DNA from: a bacterium
GTDB taxonomy: Bacteria > UBA9089 > JASEGY01
Assembly: GCA_030019105.1 (NCBI GenBank)
Contig: JASEGY010000047.1
Span: 1 to 14,316, forward strand
Reading direction: 5' to 3'
DNA: 14,316 nucleotides
The first letter of the stretch is position 1, and every line of letters begins with the position of its first letter. The notes beneath the pieces were generated by a model. The model saw only the letters and a list, made by a program, of their open reading frames with translations. It was not told the DNA's origin and did not search any database. Below are positions 7,346-14,316 of the stretch, piece by piece. The translations under genes were made by a program, and so were the position numbers.

Positions 7346-10300
7346 TCAACCAACCAGCATTCCCTTATAAAAAGGATGCAACTCTCCCCCAAATCCGCGT
7401 TTGTATGTCGTCAATCCAGCAAGTTTACTGCCTTTTTCGGTATTTGGGAAAACCTCACCGATCTCGTGCCATTTAACTCCTGCTTTATGAGCCCATTGTA
7501 TTGCTTCCCACTGCAACAATTTTCCGGCTTCTATCTTTAACCCCTCTTCAGAATAAGCTCCTGTCCAATACAGAGTTGTATCCTTAAAATGGGCAATATT
7601 TGTTGCTCCTACACATCGTCCTTCATATCTGGCAAGAAATATCATTGCTAGGCCAGTAGTCCCAAAATATTCCCATATTTTTTCAAAGTAAGCAAAAACA
7701 TGCGGTCGCACCCCTGTGCGTATATAGTTCTCACAGTGCAGCTTATAGTAATCATTGATGTCATTAACTCCAGCAGCTTGATATATTTCAATACCTGCTT
7801 TCATTGCCTTATTAATGGCGCTTCGATGGCCTTTCCTAATTTTATGGAATATATCATCCAAATTTCCTTCTAAAGAAATAACCATCGTTTGAGTAGACGA
7901 ATCCTGAAATCCAAAACGCACCAACGGATGTTTCCCGGATTGCCAGGTTTGAAGGCTGTTCCTTGACAGCGGGGGCACAAATATACCTATAGCTTTGGCT
8001 ACCCTGTTGTTTAACTTTTCTCTCAGGTAGCTATAAATGTAATTGAGTATTCGTTCTCGTTGTTCCGATTCTAAATTAGGTGTCAGGGCAGGTCCTGCCG
8101 GTCCTAAAATTGTTGAATTAAGCAATGCTGGATTCCCTAAATGTCTCTGAAGTGGACATATCGCCACAATCTTATCACGGTCTTTGACCAGAAAATTGTG
8201 AGATTCCACATGCCAGGCTTCCTCTAACAGAAGCTGTTCATCGTATAGGTGGTAAAGCCATGCATCTGGAGAATTCCGGGCTACATTATCCCATTCCTTA
8301 CACATGTCAGGTTGAAGAGGAATGATTTTCAAATCAGAATTGTAACGCCCTTTGTGATTAGACACTGTCGGCACCGGCGATATTATTTTATTATCTTCCC
8401 CTGTCACGAACTCTTTATACAGATATACCTCTCGCTGACTTACCTTTTCTTTGGAAAATGGCCTTGCTGCGAATCGAGCATTCGCCTGTATTACAGCACG
8501 CAGATCAGAACTTGTACATGCATTTTGAATGTTCTCAGCTATTGCTATAGGGTTTTCAAACTCGCTAACCAGTATACCGCTAATCCCGTTGCGAATGTAT
8601 TCATTCATAGGAGAAATATCAGAAGTCACCACCACGCATTCACAGGCGAGGGCTTCAATAAACACAATGCCGAAACCTTCCCACCGGCTGGGAGTACACA
8701 TACAATCACAAAATGAATAATACTGTGCCAATTCCTCATTCGGTACGCTATCGACAAAATAACATTGCTTTATAACGCCTTGTTCAACAGCCAAATTTTT
8801 GTACGGAGCCGAGTCTCCTTTACCAACAAATATAGCTACATAGTCTTTACCAAGGGAAGCTAAGGTTTTGATCAAAGTATCCAAATTCTTTTGTTCGCTC
8901 CTTCGCCCAACATGGAGTATTCGATATTGACCCGGATAACGATTTTTGAATTGTTCTCTGAGGCGAGCATCTGTTATAGGGCGGAAGACTTCCGTATCTA
9001 CGCGGTTGGCAAATCGCCTAATCTTAGCTTGAGGGACACCTCTTTCTATGAGAAAATCTTCTACCGCCCGACTTATCGCTAAAAAACAATCTGCCCGTGG
9101 GATTTCCCTGGGCACCCGATTAGGATTAACGTCGTGAACGGATATTATAATTGGAATCCCCTCTGCCTTATTGCTATAAGCAAACTGACCAGCCTTTAAA
9201 TCATACGCACGAATCACATCTATTTCCAGTTCTTTTAAACGCTTGCCGAAAAGGGAATCTGGAGTTGGGATCACCTTCATACCATAAAGACTTATTTCCT
9301 TCGTCTCCTGTGGAGATAAACAGTAGACTTTGTCAAAAAAATGTTTAGGGTTAAAGTAATCTGTTAAATCAGGATAGCCTGCATCTACATACGCTTGTAA
9401 TGGGTCATTTGGGACTACAGCAAGGTGTCGGGGCTTACGGGTGTAACCAACGGTCAGTAATAAATACCCCTGGTTGAGCTCCTCCAATTCATAAGTATCT
9501 ATCGACCGATACCATTTTAGGAATAAATCTCTCAAGGTATTTTCACTTATAAGGAACTGCAGAGCATGTTCAGGTGCAATAGAGACTTCAGAAATATTCA
9601 GGAGACCTGCTCTTTCAAAATACGGACGCAACGTGAGCTTTGGCGTTTCTTTTCCCCATCTCCAGCTTCCAGTCTTTTCTTGATACCATTTGCCAAGTCG
9701 ATAGGGAATACTGAAAGCGTTTGGCACCAAAGAGATCACCTTGCCATGACTAACCCTTGCTGATTCCCGAATGATACTAACAATTTGACCATCATCAAAG
9801 TGTTCAAGCAGTCCACTGCTCCAGACACAATCAAACATATTGTCAGGAAAAGGCAGTTTTTGAAGGACGTCTCCTCTTTGAAACTCACCAGATATTTCCA
9901 AAAACTGAAAAATTTCCTGACTGAATTCAAGAGATTTCGGGCTAAAGTCGAGCAAGGTAACTTGTCGTCCCTGCAAGGCAAGAGCCGCTGAAAGCTCTCC
10001 TGTTCCACTACCAAGTTCCAATACACGTTGACCAGGCGCAGTGTTTTCTATGATTGCTTTCAACCATGGCATAGTGTGACCAGACTTAATGCGGTTGGCT
10101 ATTGACTTAGCAGAGCTTTCTCCAACTATAGCTTGATGCCATGAATCCGGATCCAGATGTTGATTTATTCTTCGTTTTGAATGAGAACTATCCGGGTAGG
10201 CAAGAAAAAAGGCATCCAGATAAAACTTGACCGCCCAACTAATCTCAGCATTCGGGAAATAATTTGCTTCTACCCCATAACTGCCGAAAAACCCGCCGGA

Positions 10301-12553
10301 AGGATTTTGTAAGGGCTCCATAAAAGAGAGGGTCAGGTCGGCTCGTTCATTTTCCCCCAATTTGTACCAAACAATGGCCGCCTGGGCCTGGCCCGGCGAA
10401 CAGACCCAGGCCACGTCCGAGTAAGCAGGAATGCCTCCGTTGTCCCATTGAAAAGGGGCCAGGCTTTGCATCCCCTTACGAGCCACATCATGTACCCCAA
10501 GATCACAAAGGGCTTCCTGGATATACAAGAATAGGTGCGTTAGCATATTGGGACGTTGAAAATTGGTCAGCTCTACGTTTTTGAGATAGTAATCCAGGCT
10601 CTTTTTAGCAAACTCAACATAACGAGGCTCATTCAATTTCTCACCGGCTTCCATTAAAGGAGGCAATACATATAAGTGAACCCCTTCACTGATAGTCCCC
10701 CTGTTTCCAATAGACCAGGCGTTTTCATCTGACGGGACCGGTAACCGTCCACCTGTAGAAGAATTATCAACTATCCAGTCACAAGCCCTTCGCAGGCATT
10801 GCTCCAGTTCAGGCAGATCATCAAGCCCTGTGACCAGCCCCCGGATTATCTGACCGGTATCAAAGGCAAAACTCACCTTACTTCCTGGCCCAAGAAACGA
10901 GCCGTTTGGTTGCTGAACCGTAGCAAGCCATTGTGCAAATTGAAAGGCCAACTCACGCTCGCCCGCTTTATAAAGGGTGGGGATTAGATAACCCGTCACC
11001 TCGGGGTAGCTAATCTTGTTCCTGGTGCTGACTATTATCCCCTCGTTGGGAACAGTATTAGCCTTGATCCAGTTGACCGCCCGGCAGAGGCTGTCTGATT
11101 GTTTCGAAGAAACATCGGCCGGTACCTTTGTGGTATCCGAATCCGCAGGGGAGAACTGCCTTTTGGCTTGGCTCTTGCTCAACCGGGCTTCCTTTAAAAG
11201 CTCGCTAAGTTCCTTGTCTTCAGGATATCTTGCGATAATTTTTTCTAAAGCAGGGATGATCTCAGGTAGCTTATTCAACTCCTTAAGTACATCAGAGAAA
11301 TTGAGGGCAGCATTTTTATAAAATGGATCGATCCTTAATGACCGGCTAAAGAAATCAACTGCCTTCTCCAGCTCGTTTTTACCAAAGGCAATAACTCCAA
11401 GATTATTGAAGACCTCCTTAGATTGAGGATTTTGTTCTGCGATGGATAGAAAACATCTTTCTGCTTCTTCGATTCTGCCATCAGCAAAAAGTCCCTCCCC
11501 TTCCCTTAATTTATCTTCCAGCCAGATATTTGAAACTACCTGAACAGAAATTTGTTCAACTTTTCCTGATCGCCTCAGGATCTTTTCGATCTTCTTTAAT
11601 TGAATATCCAATGAATAATTTTGCTCGATAAATTCTCGATATTCTGTTGAATTATAATCATCTTCCGTTACCTTTTGCACAAATTCAGGGATGGTATTCC
11701 ACAGATATTTAGCCGGATAACTTACTTTTGCCCCCACATAATTGTGGATAACCGGCTTAAGCCCGCAGGCCATTGCCTCCATCAGGCCGATGGGATGTCC
11801 TTCCAGAACGCTGGTACAAACGATATGCTGTTTGTCCTCCAACCAGATTCCTACATCCTCTATCCATCCGCACATTTGGATATTCCCCTCCAGGCCCATC
11901 TCCCGGATCATTTGATCAAAATAGAGCTTATATCTGGCCTCCTGAAAATCTCCGGCAATAAACAACCGATACCTGTTATCGGTCTGAACAAGTTCCCGGA
12001 AGGCGTGCAGCAAGAGCATCGGCCCTTTCTTGTAGTTGATGTAGCCGAGGTAGGCGATGTTATTCCCCTTTTTTCTCTCTTTGAAAATAAACTTATCCAT
12101 GTTAATGCCGTTGGGCACAATATGAATGTGCTTGACCTGTTGAGGTAGTGTCAAGACCTGACTTGCTGCAATATCTTTAATATGCCCGGCGACAAATATT
12201 AAATCATCGATCCTTTCCCATCTGATCTTTTGGACATAACCAGCAAAGGCTTCATAACTGTGCAAACGGCAAATTACTCGTTTACCATCCAATATGGTTG
12301 AATGATTGGTTAAGGCAATTGCTAACTCGTTTGCCCACTCCAACCAGACAGTATCAGCCCACCGAACCGCTGATTCTATCTCCTGATTATTGTTGGTGTA
12401 GCAGGTTCGCACCTCATACCTGGTTTTCAGAAAATCGACTATATCTCCCAGGAAGGATTGAAGGCCAGGCAGACATAATACAGCGACTTTTGTCCGGAGT
12501 TGAGACGTCGAACAAGCTTCATCCAATAAAATGCTTCCGGGTTCTTTACTCAT
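7346..12553 (-). CDS. Six-module glycan protein: GT4, TPR, alpha/alpha-toroid, SAM methyltransferase, GT4, FemAB/GNAT acyltransferase
   Basis: The start at 12553 is preferred because GGAGG lies 9 nt upstream. An in-frame ATG at 12580 has no such site; residues here are numbered from it (1744 aa; 1735 from 12553). Residues 30-340 are a GT4 glycosyltransferase with E260 and E268 in an EX7E motif. TPRs span 360-460, then a polar linker. Residues 497-797 are an alpha/alpha-toroid resembling terpenoid cyclases and prenyltransferases, with QPNGSF (557-562), NGGI (714-717) and QNPSGGF (758-764) but no DXDD. A SAM methyltransferase follows (VLELGSGTG, 853-861). The second GT4 (1050-1395) has E1301 and E1309. 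Residues 1415-1744 resemble FemAB-like GNAT proteins that transfer acyl or aminoacyl groups to amines. No membrane segments are seen. It is the first gene of the probable glycan operon. Module families are well supported except the toroid, whose activity is unknown. Confidence 0.9.
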   Translation of the reverse strand: MSKEPGSILLDEACSTSQLRTKVAVLCLPGLQSFLGDIVDFLKTRYEVRTCYTNNNQEIESAVRWADTVWLEWANELAIALTNHSTILDGKRVICRLHSYEAFAGYVQKIRWERIDDLIFVAGHIKDIAASQVLTLPQQVKHIHIVPNGINMDKFIFKERKKGNNIAYLGYINYKKGPMLLLHAFRELVQTDNRYRLFIAGDFQEARYKLYFDQMIREMGLEGNIQMCGWIEDVGIWLEDKQHIVCTSVLEGHPIGLMEAMACGLKPVIHNYVGAKVSYPAKYLWNTIPEFVQKVTEDDYNSTEYREFIEQNYSLDIQLKKIEKILRRSGKVEQISVQVVSNIWLEDKLREGEGLFADGRIEEAERCFLSIAEQNPQSKEVFNNLGVIAFGKNELEKAVDFFSRSLRIDPFYKNAALNFSDVLKELNKLPEIIPALEKIIARYPEDKELSELLKEARLSKSQAKRQFSPADSDTTKVPADVSSKQSDSLCRAVNWIKANTVPNEGIIVSTRNKISYPEVTGYLIPTLYKAGERELAFQFAQWLATVQQPNGSFLGPGSKVSFAFDTGQIIRGLVTGLDDLPELEQCLRRACDWIVDNSSTGGRLPVPSDENAWSIGNRGTISEGVHLYVLPPLMEAGEKLNEPRYVEFAKKSLDYYLKNVELTNFQRPNMLTHLFLYIQEALCDLGVHDVARKGMQSLAPFQWDNGGIPAYSDVAWVCSPGQAQAAIVWYKLGENERADLTLSFMEPLQNPSGGFFGSYGVEANYFPNAEISWAVKFYLDAFFLAYPDSSHSKRRINQHLDPDSWHQAIVGESSAKSIANRIKSGHTMPWLKAIIENTAPGQRVLELGSGTGELSAALALQGRQVTLLDFSPKSLEFSQEIFQFLEISGEFQRGDVLQKLPFPDNMFDCVWSSGLLEHFDDGQIVSIIRESARVSHGKVISLVPNAFSIPYRLGKWYQEKTGSWRWGKETPKLTLRPYFERAGLLNISEVSIAPEHALQFLISENTLRDLFLKWYRSIDTYELEELNQGYLLLTVGYTRKPRHLAVVPNDPLQAYVDAGYPDLTDYFNPKHFFDKVYCLSPQETKEISLYGMKVIPTPDSLFGKRLKELEIDVIRAYDLKAGQFAYSNKAEGIPIIISVHDVNPNRVPREIPRADCFLAISRAVEDFLIERGVPQAKIRRFANRVDTEVFRPITDARLREQFKNRYPGQYRILHVGRRSEQKNLDTLIKTLASLGKDYVAIFVGKGDSAPYKNLAVEQGVIKQCYFVDSVPNEELAQYYSFCDCMCTPSRWEGFGIVFIEALACECVVVTSDISPMNEYIRNGISGILVSEFENPIAIAENIQNACTSSDLRAVIQANARFAARPFSKEKVSQREVYLYKEFVTGEDNKIISPVPTVSNHKGRYNSDLKIIPLQPDMCKEWDNVARNSPDAWLYHLYDEQLLLEEAWHVESHNFLVKDRDKIVAICPLQRHLGNPALLNSTILGPAGPALTPNLESEQRERILNYIYSYLREKLNNRVAKAIGIFVPPLSRNSLQTWQSGKHPLVRFGFQDSSTQTMVISLEGNLDDIFHKIRKGHRSAINKAMKAGIEIYQAAGVNDINDYYKLHCENYIRTGVRPHVFAYFEKIWEYFGTTGLAMIFLARYEGRCVGATNIAHFKDTTLYWTGAYSEEGLKIEAGKLLQWEAIQWAHKAGVKWHEIGEVFPNTEKGSKLAGLTTYKRGFGGELHPFYKGMLVG

Positions 12554-12562
12554 CAGGATATT

Positions 12563-12567
12563 CCTCC
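12563..12567 (-). promoter_or_regulatory. Ribosome binding site that decides the start of the six-module gene
   Basis: GGAGG on the - strand lies 9 nt before the ATG at 12551-12553. The alternative in-frame ATG at 12578-12580 has only a weak AGAGA upstream. The shorter protein, beginning MSKEPGSILL, is therefore the likely product. Confidence 0.7.
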
Positions 12568-12686
12568 ATTGTCTCTCCATTCTCTGATGATCTCTGCACC
12601 GGTTTTACTCATCACCCTTTTCCTCAATTTCTCTCCGATTCCAACTGGCTCATTACGGATTAGTGGAAAAACCTTGCCACCTTTAC

Positions 12687-12715
12687 AATTTAACACATCT
12701 TTCTTGCGTTGTCAA
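12687..12715 (-). promoter_or_regulatory. Predicted sigma70 promoter of the two-gene glycan operon
   Basis: Read on the - strand, a perfect TTGACA (12715-12710) is followed by a 17-base spacer and TAAATT (12692-12687, 4 of 6 consensus bases). Transcription would start near 12680, giving an untranslated leader of about 127 nt before the ATG at 12553. The -35 lies only about 40 bp from the predicted edge of the IS21 element, on the host side. Confidence 0.65.
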
Positions 12716-12758
12716 GCTTGGAAAATGGCTGAATTATCCTGGAGCCTCAGGCAATGTT

Positions 12759-12816
12759 TTTGGTAATATAAAAGTTGACCACTTAAGGGGAGTTTGGTAA
12801 CCGAAAAGTTGACCAC
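12759..12816 (+). repeat. Duplicated IS21 end repeats (probable transposase binding sites)
   Basis: Two 24-bp direct copies at 12759-12782 and 12793-12816 read TTTGGTAA, three variable bases, then AAAAGTTGACCAC. They match at 21 of 24 positions, with start-to-start spacing of 34 bp. Multiple repeated sites at each end are typical of IS21-family elements, where IstA binds them. The second copy contains TTGACC, 20 nt before TATACT at 12835-12840. That could be a poorly spaced promoter for istA. Confidence 0.75.
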
Positions 12817-12837
12817 CTTGAGAAACCTATCCTGTAT

Positions 12838-12872
12838 ACTGGTAATGATGATTGATGATCAAAATTACCAGT
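12838..12872. promoter_or_regulatory. Inverted repeat just upstream of istA
   Basis: ACTGGTAAT at 12838-12846 and ATTACCAGT at 12864-12872 form a perfect 9-bp inverted repeat with a 17-nt spacer. It overlaps the end of a TATACT box (12835-12840) and stops 3 bases before the AGGAGGG ribosome binding site. It could be an operator or an mRNA hairpin that limits transposase expression. The role is inferred from position only. Confidence 0.5.
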
Positions 12873-12888
12873 GACAGGAGGGAAGGAG

Positions 12889-14172
12889 ATGCTCGAGATG
12901 GTTGATGTAGAGTATATTCGAAAGTTGTATCATGTGAAAGGATGGTCGATCCGCGAAATCCATCGTAAACTTAAACATTCTCGTCAGACAATCCGGAAGG
13001 CGATCTCAAGTGCTGAGATTCCGAATTATGAATTGAAAGTCCCGCGAACGTGTCCAGTGATGGATACATATCGGGATGTTATCTCAACCTGGTTATCAGA
13101 AGATAAAAAAGCGCCAAAGAAGTAACGGCATACAGCTAAGCGCATCTATGACCGGTTGATAGAAGAGTATAATTTTCAGGGAAGTGACTCCACAGTACGC
13201 AAGTATGTAAATAATCTGCGCAATAAGCAGCAAGAGGTATATCTGCCCCTGACGGCTGCCTGGGGGGAACAAGCTCAGGTGGATTGGGGAAGAGCTAAGG
13301 TCGTCATTGGAGGTAAAGAGACAGAAGCTTGTCTTTTCTGTCTGCGTATGCGGGCCAGTAAAGTCCCCTTCGTGTGGGCTTTCCCCACCGAGAAGCTAGA
13401 GGCTTTTCTGGAAGGGCACAGGCGAGCTTTTGAGTGGCTGGGGGGAATTCCTCACGAATTAGTTTACGATAATCCTAAAACGGCAGTAGTTAAGATCCTG
13501 TCCGGCCCAGAACGTCAAGAACACCAGATGTTTTCAAGCCTGCGTGCTCACTATCTCTTTGACAGTATTTTTTGCCGGCCGGGTGAAGCTCACGAAAAGG
13601 GAGCCGTCGAAAACCTGGTCGGCTATGTCCGACGAAATACCTTCGTTCCTATGCCGGATGTTGACGCCCTGTCTACCGTAAACGAGCGTCTTCTCGCCTG
13701 GTGCAAAGCTGAAAGAGATCGACATGGCCATGATTGGGAACAAGAACAAAAAGGGTTGCGTCCTCTACCTTCTTACCCTTTCCGCTGTTCGGTAAGTCGA
13801 ATGGCCAATGTCAATAGTTACAGTTTGGTAACATATGACAAGGCACACTATTCCGTTCCCTGCCATTACGTGGGGCAAGTCATCAGGGTGGAGGCCTTTG
13901 CGAATGAGATCGAAATCTGGCATAAAAATAAGCTGGCAGCCCAACACAAGCGCAGCTATAATCGGCAAGAGACTCTTTTAGAGCTTGATCACTACCTTGA
14001 TGCTCTGGAACGTAAGCCGCGGGCGGTCATGCACGCGTCTGTAGTTCGCCGGCTTCCTGAAGTCTACAGTCAGGCTAAAAAATTACTTGAGTGCAACCAA
14101 AATAGAACAAGAGCTATTCATCTAAAATATACCGCTTTATATAAAAACATAAGTAGCCGAATAAAGAAATAA
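12889..14172 (+). pseudogene. istA: IS21-family transposase IstA, interrupted by an in-frame stop
   Basis: IstA is the DDE transposase of IS21-family elements. The ATG at 12889 follows AGGAGGG by 6 nt; a GTG at 12871 in the same frame is less likely because it sits in the inverted repeat. The N-terminus has a helix-turn-helix (WSIREIHRKLKHSRQTIRKA). A TAA at 13123-13125 ends this part after KKAPKK. The same frame continues with RHTAKRIYDRLIEEYNF, which reads as uninterrupted IstA if the codon were CAA (Gln), a one-base change. The downstream part holds the DDE residues: D in VDWG (13282), D in YDNPKTA and E in GAVENLVGY. After RRLPEVYSQAKKLL (to about 14090) the sequence no longer resembles IstA and ends in a Lys-rich tail, suggesting 3' truncation by foreign AT-rich DNA. 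Reinitiation at the TTG at 13156 would lack the HTH. Confidence 0.85.
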
Positions 14173-14272
14173 GAACACTGCTGTCCCAAACCTTAAAGAA
14201 AGACTCTTCGTAGGTTTATGAAAATTACTATGTTACGACAAATAATTACTGGAATCGATTTGAAATTAGTGT

Positions 14273-14311
14273 TATACTATGGCCATTCCGATTTAGAAAA
14301 ACCGAAAGGAG
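14273..14311 (+). promoter_or_regulatory. Possible promoter and ribosome binding site of a gene beyond the window edge
   Basis: TATACT at 14273-14278 could be a -10 box, but the matching -35 region is poor (3 of 6 bases). AAAGGAG at 14305-14311 is a strong Shine-Dalgarno sequence, so a start codon is expected a few bases past 14316. The surrounding DNA from about 14100 is visibly more AT-rich than the transposase gene. An imperfect hairpin (AAACCT 14188-14193, AGGTTT 14212-14217) lies between. The identity of the next gene cannot be seen. Confidence 0.4.
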
Positions 14312-14316
14312 TGGTC

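Larger units (their letters stand above)
12755..14172 (+). mobile_element. IS21-family insertion sequence, degenerate and incomplete
   Basis: The left boundary is placed at the TG of TGTTTTTGGTAA (12755) because IS21-family ends start with TG and duplicated end repeats follow directly. The body carries an istA-type transposase gene with a nonsense codon and an altered C-terminus. The ATP-binding helper gene istB, normally directly downstream, is absent from the 144 bp that remain. No right end or target duplication can be seen. The element is probably dead unless supplied with transposase in trans. The exact left edge is inferred. Confidence 0.75.

Noticed and set aside
8249..8716. 155-aa open frame on the + strand
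   Set aside because: It lies opposite the second GT4 and acyltransferase modules, and its translation has no recognisable domain.
11675..12148. 157-aa open frame on the + strand
   Set aside because: It is antisense to the first GT4 module, where the - strand has clear family motifs.
12298..12663. 121-aa open frame on the + strand overlapping the start of the large glycan gene
   Set aside because: It has no ribosome site or recognisable domain, and it covers the N-terminus and leader of the well-supported - strand gene.
13156..14172. Independent gene starting at TTG 13156
   Set aside because: The frame is continuous with the upstream HTH part across a single TAA, and no good ribosome site precedes the TTG. 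It is the 3' part of a broken istA.

Overview
The window is bacterial DNA with three long protein genes, one broken insertion-sequence gene and several unusual repeat structures. No tRNA, rRNA or CRISPR array is visible. The taxon cannot be fixed from the sequence. The mix of a housekeeping repair gene, very large multi-enzyme glycan proteins with TPR linkers, heptanucleotide tandem repeats and REP-like hairpins suggests an uncultivated bacterium, probably with a Gram-negative type surface polysaccharide, but this is inference only.

Left part (1-3847): mfd, the transcription-repair coupling factor, lies on the + strand behind a near-consensus sigma70 promoter (178-206). Almost the whole predicted 5' leader is a giant imperfect inverted repeat. 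About 14 TCAGGTG-type heptads are followed, after a 31-nt loop, by exactly 16 CTCCTGA-type heptads that end on the base before the mfd ATG. A second, unrelated heptad array (AATCCGC) sits inside the mfd reading frame.

Middle part (3871-12715): two very long genes on the - strand, probably one operon read from a good promoter at 12687-12715. The first encodes about 1735 aa with the order GT4 glycosyltransferase, TPR, alpha/alpha-toroid (terpenoid-cyclase-like fold), SAM methyltransferase, second GT4, FemAB/GNAT-type acyltransferase. The second encodes 1090 aa with the order DegT/DnrJ/EryC1/StrS-type PLP aminotransferase, SAM methyltransferase, TPR-like linker, GT2 glycosyltransferase, TPR. Together they carry at least seven enzyme-type domains plus the toroid in two polypeptides. 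They look like a cytoplasmic machine for building and tailoring a glycan: amino-sugar formation, three glycosyl transfers, two methylations and an (amino)acylation. A 202-bp gap between them holds six consecutive small hairpins. The second gene converges on mfd with 23 bp between the stop codons, and its last codons run through a 9-bp perfect palindrome.

Right part (about 12755-14316): the left end and istA transposase gene of an IS21-family element. It has duplicated end repeats and an inverted repeat before the start, but istA carries an in-frame TAA where family members are expected to have Gln, and its C-terminus looks replaced by unrelated AT-rich sequence. No istB follows. The last bases hold a Shine-Dalgarno sequence for a gene starting at or beyond the window edge.

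The strongest candidates for something undescribed are the two-protein multi-enzyme glycan system, especially the six-module protein, and the heptad hairpin that forms the mfd leader.
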